Positions 57,562 to 64,000 of a stretch of 64,000 nucleotides of DNA are shown here, piece by piece (positions within the stretch are counted from its first letter, which is position 1; every line of letters starts with the position of its first letter). Position numbers and translations under genes: made by a program. The stretch lies in the NCBI GenBank assembly GCA_964407265.1, contig CAYOUV010000009.1:7685-71684 (forward strand), in the 5' to 3' direction. The notes below the pieces were generated by a model. That model was given only the letters and a program-made list of their open reading frames with translations, did not search any database and was not told the DNA's origin. Origin of the DNA: CAYOUV01 sp964407265. Lineage in GTDB: Bacteria; Chloroflexota; Anaerolineae; Anaerolineales; Villigracilaceae.

Positions 57562-58008
57562 TTACTTCTGAAGCATTTCCCGTACGACCTGGCTGATCTG
57601 GTCCCCGGGCGCACGACCAGCCACGCGTGGTATCAAGGCCTTCATCACCTTGCCCATATCCGCCAGAGAAGAGGCATCCGCCTCTGCAATCGCGGCTGCT
57701 GCCAGAACACGCAGTTCGTCTGCACCCATGGCTTCGGGTAGAAAGGCATCGAGCACGGTGATCTCTGCCTGGGCGGCTTCTGCCAAGTCCGCACGATCAG
57801 CTTTTTTGGCCTCCTCCAAAGATTCGCGGCGGGACTTGATCTCCTTCTGCAGGATGGCAATCACAGCCATTTCATCCAGTTTGGTTTGTCGATCCACTTC
57901 AGCCTGTTTGATGGCTGCCATGACCATTCGAATAGTGCGCCTGCGCACATCGTCACCGGCGCGCATGGCATCCTTGAGAGCGTTGTCTAGTTGAGTTTTC
58001 GTGTCCAT
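57562..58008 (-). CDS. GatB/YqeY-domain protein
   Basis: The 148-residue all-helical protein has the YqeY features ALKDAMRAGDDVRRRTIRMV with MAAIKQAEV, AILQKEIKSRRESLEEAKKA, AEITVLDAFLPEAMGADELR and MGKVMKALIPRVAGRAPGDQ. YqeY is related to the tail domain of GatB but its role is not established (possibly tRNA-related). A TATAAT box ends seven bases before the ATG, with no ribosome binding site, so this operon of five genes may begin with a leaderless mRNA. Confidence 0.9.
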   Translation of the reverse strand: MDTKTQLDNALKDAMRAGDDVRRRTIRMVMAAIKQAEVDRQTKLDEMAVIAILQKEIKSRRESLEEAKKADRADLAEAAQAEITVLDAFLPEAMGADELRVLAAAAIAEADASSLADMGKVMKALIPRVAGRAPGDQISQVVREMLQK

Positions 58009-58015
58009 ATTTCAG

Positions 58016-58021
58016 ATTATA
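58016..58021 (-). promoter_or_regulatory. -10 box of the yqeY-pgpH-ybeY-dgkA operon
   Basis: TATAAT on the minus strand, then CTGAAAT and the ATG at 58008. No clear -35 is seen. Confidence 0.55.
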
Positions 58022-58064
58022 CCCGAAGGCCCTCTTTCACTTACCTGCAAACACAGTTTCTTGT

Positions 58065-58688
58065 TTATCCAAGGAATAGTGCGCGCGTCTCAGGCATCAA
58101 CTGTAACGAGACCAGGTCGTATTCATGCCGGGTGCGCTTGACCGCCGCCTGGAAGGCGTAAGGAAAAGCCCGCCCACGGGACGGATCGTCCAGATTCATC
58201 CAGGCGTGCGCATCGTGTGGCAGCCAGGGCAGGACCAAACGCTTGAGACCCGGAATAAAGCTCAACGCTTCCAACGGGTAGTACAGCTTCCCGGATTGCA
58301 GCATTGGGCTTTGGATCAATTCCGGGTCCAGCGGATCGACCTGTTCGGGAGTCGGAAGGGCCGGCTGTGCATAGCGGGACATCCACAATGCAATGTAATT
58401 GCTGTGGGCGTAAAAATCCTGCGCGGCATGCGTCAGTCGTCCGAAAGCCTGCCAGGCAGAAACCGGATCGGCGTGCTCCAACGCAGGGAGGATTATGTTC
58501 CGCTGCGCTTCAATGTATGTGTAAGATTTGTCGAAGGCATTGTTGTCGAAGTGAAATTCGTCATGGCCGACCTGCCTGCGCAAAGCATCCTGACCGAGAT
58601 TGGCGGTAACGATGATCTCTAAAGCGTTTTGACTGAACAGGTCCTCCAGTGCTGCGACCGTGATCTGGCGGTGAAGGGGCGTGAGCAT
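58065..58688 (-). CDS. Zinc-dependent phospholipase C-like / Het-C-like protein
   Basis: The 207-residue protein has GHDEFHFDNNAFDKSYTYIE and FGRLTHAAQDFYAHSNYIAL, the His/Asp zinc-binding pattern of the zinc-dependent phospholipase C/P1 nuclease fold, as in Het-C proteins (H-x3-D-x2-A-H-S-N). No signal peptide is present, although the enzyme class usually works outside the cell. The start lies four bases after a 34-codon membrane microprotein gene, so the two are co-transcribed. Family placement rests on this motif and is moderate in certainty. Confidence 0.65.
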   Translation of the reverse strand: MLTPLHRQITVAALEDLFSQNALEIIVTANLGQDALRRQVGHDEFHFDNNAFDKSYTYIEAQRNIILPALEHADPVSAWQAFGRLTHAAQDFYAHSNYIALWMSRYAQPALPTPEQVDPLDPELIQSPMLQSGKLYYPLEALSFIPGLKRLVLPWLPHDAHAWMNLDDPSRGRAFPYAFQAAVKRTRHEYDLVSLQLMPETRALFLG

Positions 58689-58692
58689 TATA

Positions 58693-58797
58693 TTAAGCCC
58701 AGATGGGAGTTGCGACCAGCATTGCCACTATGACCAGGATCGCAAACAACGGTGGAAAATATTCCAAGCAGTTTGCCAGCAGGGCTTTTGTTTTCAT
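58693..58797 (-). CDS. 34-residue membrane microprotein
   Basis: The ATG at 58797 has GGAGATAAAA upstream and starts MKTKALLANCLEYFPPLFAI; the frame continues as a hydrophobic helix ending TPIWA before a TAA at 58693. It is too short for ordinary gene finding. It lies four bases upstream of the phospholipase-like gene on the same strand. A good ribosome binding site, one clean transmembrane helix and tight spacing support that it is real. It might anchor or regulate the downstream protein. Confidence 0.55.
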   Translation of the reverse strand: MKTKALLANCLEYFPPLFAILVIVAMLVATPIWA

Positions 58798-58866
58798 TTT
58801 TTATCTCCAGGATTGGGAGAACACAAAAATAAACTGAACCGTTAAAAATGACCGGACAAATCTGAT

Positions 58867-58872
58867 TATAAT
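58867..58872 (+). promoter_or_regulatory. -10 box for the cobalamin adenosyltransferase gene
   Basis: TATAAT ends seven bases before the ATG at 58880; no ribosome binding site lies between, which fits a leaderless mRNA. Confidence 0.5.
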
Positions 58873-58879
58873 TGGATTT

Positions 58880-59431
58880 ATGTCCCCTTTCTATACACGC
58901 AGCGGTGACGGCGGCTCTACCGGACTTCTGGGCGAGGGCCGTGTCCCCAAATACCATCCTCGCATGGAGGCGCTTGGTGCGCTCGACGAAGCCACGGCAA
59001 CATTAGGCATCGCCCGCTCACAAAGTCAGGCCGCGCAGACGGTGTCCATCGTGACCGAAGTCCAGCGCGATCTCTACAAGCTGATGGCTGAGGTTGCGGC
59101 TACGCCTGAAAATGTGGAACGCTTCCGCGCTATAGACGCGCAGCGGGTTACCTGGCTCGAAACCCAAACCGACGCCTTGAGCGAGGTCGTCAAACTTCCC
59201 AAAGAGTTCATCCTGCCAGGCGACACGCCCGCAGGAGCAGCCTTCTCGCTGGCGCGTGCCATCGTCCGCAGGGCTGAACGGCGCGTGGTCGAACTGTTCG
59301 ATCGTGAAGAAATCACCAACCCTGAACTTCAACGCTACCTGAACCGCTTGTCGTCACTGTGTTTCGTGCTCGAACTGCTCGAAACCCAGGCAGCCGGGCG
59401 GGATACCACCTTCGCCAAGGAATCATCATGA
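58880..59431 (+). CDS. PduO-type ATP:cob(I)alamin adenosyltransferase
   Basis: This enzyme transfers adenosyl from ATP to cob(I)alamin to make coenzyme B12. The N-terminal ATP site YTRSGDGGSTGLLGEGRVPK, then GALDEATATLGIARS, FILPGDTPAGAAFSLARAIV and RRAERRVVELFDRE, and the ending YLNRLSSLCFVLELLE are those of PduO/MMAB. At 183 residues it is standard. Four bases overlap with the DUF554 gene. No other B12 gene is near, so it probably serves salvage of imported corrinoids. Confidence 0.93.
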   Translation: MSPFYTRSGDGGSTGLLGEGRVPKYHPRMEALGALDEATATLGIARSQSQAAQTVSIVTEVQRDLYKLMAEVAATPENVERFRAIDAQRVTWLETQTDALSEVVKLPKEFILPGDTPAGAAFSLARAIVRRAERRVVELFDREEITNPELQRYLNRLSSLCFVLELLETQAAGRDTTFAKESS

Positions 59432-60129
59432 CCGGAACCATTCTCAACACCATCAGCGTGCTGATCGGCGGGACACTGGGTCTCTTGTTTGGCGCGCGTC
59501 TGCCCGAGCGTCTCAAACAAACCGTCGTCTCCGGCATGGGACTGTTTACCGCCGCAATCGGCATTCAGATGTTCCTCAAGACTGAAAACCCGCTGATCGT
59601 GCTGGGCGCGCTGCTGATCGGTACGCTGCTGGGGGAATGGTGGGGAATCGAGGACGGGCTGCAAAATTTAGGAGCCTGGCTGGAGAAACGCTTCTCCAAA
59701 AGCGACGCGGACAATAATCGTTTTATCCGCGGCTTCCTGACCGCCTCGCTGCTCTTTTGCGTCGGCCCGATGACCATCCTGGGCTCCATCCAGGACGGCC
59801 TGACCGGGGATTACAGCCTGTTGGCCGTCAAATCGGTCTTGGACGGTTTTGCCTCACTGGCCTTCGCCTCGACCCTGGGCATGGGCGTGCTGTTTTCGAC
59901 CCTGATCATCCTGGTCTACCAGGGCGGGATCAGCCTGCTGGCCGCCCAACTCAATGCGATCGTCACACCGGCCATGATGAACGAGCTGACCGCTGCGGGC
60001 GGCGTCATCTTGATCGGCCTGGCGATCAGCAGTTTGCTCGAAATCAAGCAGATCCGCACCGGCAACTTCCTGCCGGCCCTGGCGATTGCGCCCTTGATCG
60101 TATGGATTTTATCCATATGGGGAATATAA
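59428..60129 (+). CDS. DUF554 membrane protein
   Basis: I chose the ATG at 59428 (MTGTILNTISVLIGGTLGLL), which overlaps the upstream stop (ATGA); a frame start at 59359 is only the upstream gene in another frame. The protein of 233 residues has six to seven helices and the family pattern GLFTAAIGIQMFLKTENPLI, LLGEWWGIEDGLQNLG, SLLFCVGPMTILGSIQDGLT and SVLDGFASLAFASTLGMGVL. The family (YdfK-like) is of unknown function, possibly a transporter. It is translationally coupled to the adenosyltransferase. Confidence 0.88.
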   Translation: MTGTILNTISVLIGGTLGLLFGARLPERLKQTVVSGMGLFTAAIGIQMFLKTENPLIVLGALLIGTLLGEWWGIEDGLQNLGAWLEKRFSKSDADNNRFIRGFLTASLLFCVGPMTILGSIQDGLTGDYSLLAVKSVLDGFASLAFASTLGMGVLFSTLIILVYQGGISLLAAQLNAIVTPAMMNELTAAGGVILIGLAISSLLEIKQIRTGNFLPALAIAPLIVWILSIWGI

Positions 60130-60159
60130 AATTGGGCGGCTGGTTTCAGCCGCCCAATT
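60130..60159 (-). terminator. Terminator shared by convergent DUF554 and DsbA-like genes
   Basis: AATTGGGCGGCTG (60130-60142) pairs with CAGCCGCCCAATT (60147-60159). On the minus strand it is followed by TTATATT; on the plus strand by CGCTCTTATC. Confidence 0.75.
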
Positions 60160-60172
60160 CGCTCTTATCATA

Positions 60173-60901
60173 CTACTGACCGACAGCGGTCAAGCCGTCT
60201 TCGATCGCCTTTTGGAACTCGCTGAAGGGCACCGCGCCTGGAATCGGTGTGGTTTGCTTCTGCCCATTCACCATATACGAGACTACGAAATAGGGGGTGC
60301 CTTGCGCTCCAGCCTGTTGTCCCTCGACCTGGTCCTGCGCCACACGGGTTTTATATTTGCCCGAGTTATAACAGGCGTTGAAATCACCCATGTTCAGGCC
60401 AAGTTGCTCGGCAAAAGCCTGCAGACGGCGGTCTGTAAAATCGCCCACATTCTCACCGGTCTGGTTGGCGAACAACATATCATGATATTCCCAGAATTTA
60501 TTCTGGTCCCCGGCACAGTAGGCCGCTTCCGCGGCAGCAGCCGATTCTGCCCCGATCCAATTTCCAAACGAATGATAGACAAAGTACACTTTACCGGTCG
60601 CAACATAAGTGCTGTCAATCTGCGGTTCCGTTTCCTTGGTAAACCGATCGCAGTACGGACATTGGAAATCGGAATACTCATCAATCCGCACCGGTGCGTT
60701 GGGATCGCCCATGGTGTTGTCCTGTACCATCGGTCGTGTAATCGGAGTAATCGGAGTAATCTGACCAACCGGTTTCAAACTTGGATAAATCAACGCAAAG
60801 GCAATCAGCAGGGCACCAGCCACTACCAGTGAAATTGTGATCACACGCTGATTACGCTGCTGTCGGCGTCGTTTCTCGCGTAAATCTTGTTTCTTGCTCA
60901 T
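60173..60901 (-). CDS. Membrane-anchored DsbA-family thioredoxin-like protein
   Basis: An N-terminal helix (about residues 20-42: ISLVVAGALLIAFALIYPSL) anchors a DsbA/BdbD-type domain outside. The active site is CPYC in DEYSDFQCPYCDRFTKETEP, with the cis-Pro loop QGTPYFVVSYMVN. Two further Cys lie in AAYCAGDQ and NACYNSG. At 242 residues it resembles the single-helix BdbD-type disulfide oxidoreductases of Gram-positives. AGGAG lies five bases before the ATG. It probably forms disulfides in exported proteins, for which several Cys-containing lipoproteins in this window are candidates. Confidence 0.88.
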   Translation of the reverse strand: MSKKQDLREKRRRQQRNQRVITISLVVAGALLIAFALIYPSLKPVGQITPITPITRPMVQDNTMGDPNAPVRIDEYSDFQCPYCDRFTKETEPQIDSTYVATGKVYFVYHSFGNWIGAESAAAAEAAYCAGDQNKFWEYHDMLFANQTGENVGDFTDRRLQAFAEQLGLNMGDFNACYNSGKYKTRVAQDQVEGQQAGAQGTPYFVVSYMVNGQKQTTPIPGAVPFSEFQKAIEDGLTAVGQ

Positions 60902-61024
60902 CTCATCTCCTGTCTAATAATAAATTACGTGGCGGGAATTTTGCCATGTAAAGGTGCTTTTGTCTAGATTAAGCGGCCATCACCCGGTCAGGCAATTTCA
61001 AGCGTGATCTGCGCCAAGCCTGCT

Positions 61025-62095
61025 TCACTCGAGCACAGCCCATATACGTAAGGTGCCATCCAGCGAGCCAGTCGCCAGGATTTGCCCATCCGGGCTGAAG
61101 GCCAGGCTCCAAACCGGTTGCGAAAAATCTCCCAGTTCAGCCAAAAGGCTGCCCGAGGCAGCCTCCCACAGCGTGACGGAGCGCTTTCCTGTGGCAGCCA
61201 GCAAATCCCCACCTGGACTGAAGGCAACGCTCCAGACGACGCCTGTGACCGGCAATTCGAAACGGACCTCGCCTGTGGCGGTATCCCAGAGTCTGACGCC
61301 TTCATCCATGCTTCCGGCCAGGGACTTACCATCCGGCGCAAATGCCAGTCCGTAAACAGTCCCGTCAGCCGGCAAACGCAACTTCACGCGATAGCTCTCC
61401 GACGAATACAGGCGCAGTGTCCCCTGGCCGCTCCAGGTCAGCAGGCCGCCATCCGGGCTGTAGGCCACGGCCGGGATGCCAAACGAACTGCCCAGGATCT
61501 GCCTGGACCCCGTCCCCGCGCGCCAATCCCAGACGCGGACAGTGCCATCGTTGGCTGAGGAGGCCAAAAACACACCGGAGGGATGAAAAGCCAGGCGGGT
61601 GACCCCGGGCGTATGCCCGGACAGGGTGGCGCGCAGTTCCCCGCTACCTGCGTCGCGCAGACGGATGTTCCCGTCCAGGCTGCCGACCGCCAGGGTGCCT
61701 CCGTCCGGCGAGAAGACCAGGCAGGTCGGCTGGGCTGAATCTGTCACCGCCCAGTGCTGGACAAGTTCGCCGGTCTGGTATACATAGGCATACACCTGTT
61801 CACCGCTGGCAACCGCCAGCAACTGTCCCGGGTCGGACCAGGCCACCGCCCGCACCAGGGCATGCGGACCGTAATCCAGGCGGGCAATCTCAGTCAGACG
61901 ATTGGCGTTTGCAGGGGTGATCGAGACGGTTGGAGGAATTGGTGTTTGCGTGGCAGGGAGCGGGATCGGGCTCGGAGCCGGTGTCACTGCCGGAGTGGTG
62001 GAAGCGGGCAGCGGCGTAGACACGTCCACCGGCCGGGTAACCGGGGAACAGGCTGTAAGTGCGAGCGTCGCCAGGATGGCCAAGCGCCAGATCAA
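61025..62095 (-). CDS. WD40-repeat lipoprotein
   Basis: The signal peptide ends in the lipobox LTAC, followed by a Pro/Thr linker. After residue 70 there are seven WD40 blades, e.g. LAVGSLDGNIRLRDAGSGEL, FLASSANDGTVRVWDWRAGT and ILATGSLDGTLRIWAVLE. It is therefore a seven-bladed propeller on the outer face of the membrane, probably a scaffold for protein contacts. No catalytic motif is seen. It lies 124 bases after the DsbA-like gene on the same strand but with its own likely start region. Confidence 0.88.
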   Translation of the reverse strand: MIWRLAILATLALTACSPVTRPVDVSTPLPASTTPAVTPAPSPIPLPATQTPIPPTVSITPANANRLTEIARLDYGPHALVRAVAWSDPGQLLAVASGEQVYAYVYQTGELVQHWAVTDSAQPTCLVFSPDGGTLAVGSLDGNIRLRDAGSGELRATLSGHTPGVTRLAFHPSGVFLASSANDGTVRVWDWRAGTGSRQILGSSFGIPAVAYSPDGGLLTWSGQGTLRLYSSESYRVKLRLPADGTVYGLAFAPDGKSLAGSMDEGVRLWDTATGEVRFELPVTGVVWSVAFSPGGDLLAATGKRSVTLWEAASGSLLAELGDFSQPVWSLAFSPDGQILATGSLDGTLRIWAVLE

Positions 62096-62185
62096 ATGAT
62101 CAATTCCCAGCCCACGACCTTAACATGACCCAAAATATCTGGAAAGCCTGTATTTCCGTAATACATGATTTCGCTATCTGAAACC

Positions 62186-62599
62186 TCAGCGGATTCCGCT
62201 GTCATAGTTGACCGTTAGATTGGTAAATATTCCTGCTTGAACCGTAAAAGGCTGTTCGGCAGCCCGCGGCAAGGGTTTCCCCTGCGGCGTCTCCGGGTGC
62301 AGGATGTACTCCCCCGGCGCGAGCGGCAGGCGGAATTTTCCATCTGCTGCGGTCTGAAACCGGGTCACATCTTTGCCGCTGGATGTGCGCACGGTTATTG
62401 TGGCCTGATAGGGCTTGTCGGCGCAGTCCATGCCTTCACGCACCACCGGGCAGATTGGGCCAATCAGCACCTGTCCTTCGATGCCGCTGTCTAACATTAC
62501 CGGGGTCTGCGGAGCACATGCTGCCAGAAAGACGAACAGCCAGACCAGAGCTAAAATTCTGATTCGAGAGGTGACAGACGTGAATTTCAATTCGACCAT
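62186..62599 (-). CDS. Putative lipoprotein with carboxypeptidase regulatory-like domain
   Basis: The signal peptide ends LFVFLAACAPQ (lipobox LAAC). The mature part of about 107 residues is beta-rich: GIEGQVLIGPICPVVREGMD, ATITVRTSSGKDVTRFQTAA and GKFRLPLAPGEYILHPETPQ. This is the pattern of carboxypeptidase regulatory-like or transthyretin-like domains. Two Cys (PICPVV, MDCADK) may form a disulfide. Its upstream neighbour on the same strand is a polysaccharide deacetylase. Binding or structural role outside the cell is likely. Confidence 0.75.
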   Translation of the reverse strand: MVELKFTSVTSRIRILALVWLFVFLAACAPQTPVMLDSGIEGQVLIGPICPVVREGMDCADKPYQATITVRTSSGKDVTRFQTAADGKFRLPLAPGEYILHPETPQGKPLPRAAEQPFTVQAGIFTNLTVNYDSGIR

Positions 62600-62626
62600 A
62601 GCGCTGGAAATGATACTCCAACAGTG

Positions 62627-63562
62627 TTAGGGCTTGCCCGACCAGGGCAGGATGCTCGCCAATTTTTCAATACTGGTCCCATTACGGATCTCGATCCGGC
62701 TCAGATAATACAGCGTCGACAGGCGATGCTCGTAGAGTGTCCCCAAACCAACCGCCGCATAATACGGCGTCCGGTAGACTTCGTCGACCACTTTTTCGTC
62801 GACCGTCCCGAAGGGATAGGCAAAAGTCTTGACCGAGGTGCCGACTTCTTTGGCAATCACGGTCCGTGAATCCTTGATCTCGTGTCCCAGCTTGTCGTGA
62901 TTGAGGGTCAGGTCGATATGGCTCATGCTGTGGCTGCCGATTTCCCAACCGTGACGCACGAGTCTGTGCAATTGTTCGGGGTCCATGAACCCGTCCGCAT
63001 GCAGGCGATTGCCGACGATGTACGCCACGCCCGCAAAGCCGTATTTTTCCATGATCGGGTAGGCGTACTCAAAAACGCTGACGTCGCCATCGTCGAAAGT
63101 GATCACGACCGGCCGGGCCGGCAGTTCAGCGCCGTTGACGATCGCGTCTGCCAGCAGGCTGATCGGGATGCTGGTGTAGCCCCAATCGTGCAGGGTCTGC
63201 ATCTGCTGGTCGAAATCCTGGGGGGAGACGTAATAGCGCGCATCGATCGGATCGTTGGATGGCGGCGGGGTGATGCGGTGATAGAGCAAGATCGGGCAAA
63301 CGATATCGTTCTTGACGAAAGCCCAGGTCGGCGTCGGGAGCGGAGTGGAGGTCGGCTCGGGTGTGGGAGTAAATGTGGCAGTTGGGATCAGTGTCGGCGT
63401 CGCGGTCGGCCGGGGTGTAAAGGTCGGGGTCGCCGTGGGTGTTTCGGTCGGCGAAAAGGCGGCCACAATGCTGCTGCCGCAGGCGCTGCTGCCAATGATG
63501 ACTAAGACAAACAACAAACTGAGCCAAAGACGGGATTGTCGCAATTTTCTATCCTTTACCAT
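62627..63562 (-). CDS. Polysaccharide deacetylase lipoprotein
   Basis: The signal peptide ends SSACGSS, then a long Pro/Thr linker. The NodB domain has PVVITFDDGDVSVFEYAYPI (metal Asp), GWEIGSHSMSHIDLTLN (two His), KTFAYPFGTVDEKVVDEVYR and the late segment RIEIRNGTSIEKLASI. At 311 residues it matches extracellular polysaccharide/xylan/peptidoglycan deacetylases. It is anchored outside and probably modifies cell-wall or exopolysaccharide. The gene starts seven bases after the coaX stop. Confidence 0.92.
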   Translation of the reverse strand: MVKDRKLRQSRLWLSLLFVLVIIGSSACGSSIVAAFSPTETPTATPTFTPRPTATPTLIPTATFTPTPEPTSTPLPTPTWAFVKNDIVCPILLYHRITPPPSNDPIDARYYVSPQDFDQQMQTLHDWGYTSIPISLLADAIVNGAELPARPVVITFDDGDVSVFEYAYPIMEKYGFAGVAYIVGNRLHADGFMDPEQLHRLVRHGWEIGSHSMSHIDLTLNHDKLGHEIKDSRTVIAKEVGTSVKTFAYPFGTVDEKVVDEVYRTPYYAAVGLGTLYEHRLSTLYYLSRIEIRNGTSIEKLASILPWSGKP

Positions 63563-63569
63563 TAAATTC

Positions 63570-64000
63570 TTACTGATTGAGTTCCCAGATCAGGCGCAGG
63601 CCGTCCAGCGTCAACCAGGGAGCGATGACATCAATGGCCTCGGTCTCTTTCGCCACGACTTCGGCCAGCCCGCCCGTGGCGATGACCTTCATCTCCGGCC
63701 CCAATTCCTGGCGGAAACGTTCGACCATGCCTTCGACCATGCTGACGTAGCCGAACAGCAGACCGGACTGCATGGCGTGCGGCGTGTTGCGGCCGATGAC
63801 CGAGGGTGGGCGCTGCAGTTCGATGCGCGGCAGTTTGGCAGCGTGGGTGTAGAGCGCTTCAGCCGCCAGGTTGACCCCGGCGGTGATCGCCCCGCCCAGG
63901 TATTCGCCTTCCTTGGTGATGGCGTTGAAGGTGGTGGCCGTGCCGAAGTCGATCACGCAGGCCGGACCGCCATACAGGTGATGAACGGCGACCGCGTCCG
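63570..64000 (-). CDS. coaX: Type III pantothenate kinase (partial)
   Basis: This enzyme phosphorylates pantothenate in coenzyme A synthesis. The frame enters from the right edge (no start codon in the window) with VHHLYGGPACVIDFGTATTF, the ATP/pantothenate-binding segment. It continues with YLGGAITAGVNLAAEALYTH, the motif RNTPHAMQSGLLFGYVSMVE and ATGGLAEVVAKETEA, ending at a TAA at 63570. About 143 residues are visible of the usual 250. A gene model starting at the GTG at 63956 would cut off the conserved N-terminal part, so the gene really continues beyond the window. Confidence 0.9.
   Translation of the reverse strand, partial: DAVAVHHLYGGPACVIDFGTATTFNAITKEGEYLGGAITAGVNLAAEALYTHAAKLPRIELQRPPSVIGRNTPHAMQSGLLFGYVSMVEGMVERFRQELGPEMKVIATGGLAEVVAKETEAIDVIAPWLTLDGLRLIWELNQ

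Overview
The window looks like a chromosomal segment of an anaerobic, heterotrophic Chloroflexota bacterium, most likely class Anaerolineae. The indications are: many lipoproteins in which a lipobox is followed by a Pro/Thr-rich linker; tandem-domain signalling proteins with GAF domains; paralogous phnE permeases; several small families typical of that phylum; and genes that seem to be transcribed without a leader. This assignment is inference from gene content, because no rRNA or tRNA gene was recognised. No insertion sequence, prophage, CRISPR array or replication origin was recognised either.

Layout. 1-1.8 kb: the edge of a universal stress gene, two long palindromes and a decayed second ssb copy in an AT-rich stretch. 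1.6-11.4 kb: housekeeping genes (panC, rsmG, recF, def), a phosphodiesterase-like lipoprotein, a cNMP-binding membrane protein, a redoxin, a flippase-like protein and a flavoprotein. 11.5-14.2 kb: a lipoprotein, a VIT1-like transporter and two membrane proteins. 14.3-16.8 kb: a tight operon ssb / DUF3467 / translin / PH-like membrane protein / DNPH1-like hydrolase, followed by a possible stand-alone small RNA. 17-20.2 kb: a histidine kinase and a response-regulator-like protein, both with altered receiver domains. 20.3-30.5 kb: a GH13 glucosidase, a glycosyltransferase remnant, a methylase-like protein, a class A PBP, a MaoC protein and a large glycosidase-like protein. 30.6-33.4 kb: a CPA1 Na+/H+ antiporter whose C-terminus is a DarA/PstA-like (c-di-AMP receptor) domain, followed by three free-standing DarA-like proteins. 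33.4-44.4 kb: GH25-like, HD, SanA-like, a phnDCEE importer, DUF4230, a lipoate/octanoate transferase, a DapA-family aldolase, a ParB-like protein and a metallophosphoesterase. 44.5-50.3 kb: a six-gene signalling operon (Ser/Thr kinase with a PQQ propeller, PP2C phosphatase, DnaJ-VWA, zinc ribbon-FHA, a small protein, an OmpR regulator), then hsp20 and a NarL regulator. 51.8-64 kb: a large membrane protein, the yqeY-pgpH-ybeY-dgkA-nfo-like operon, a phospholipase C-like gene with a 34-residue membrane microprotein, cobalamin adenosyltransferase, DUF554, a DsbA-like protein, three lipoproteins and the edge of coaX.

How the genes connect. The most interesting unit is the antiporter plus four DarA-like domains (alternating long and short forms). 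The c-di-AMP phosphodiesterase PgpH is also in the window, so nucleotide-controlled cation transport is a reasonable model. The second is the kinase/phosphatase/chaperone/FHA operon, which reads as a complete phospho-signalling relay. Across the window, several genes have a TATAAT-like box ending 6-8 bases before the start codon and no Shine-Dalgarno, which suggests that leaderless mRNAs are common here.
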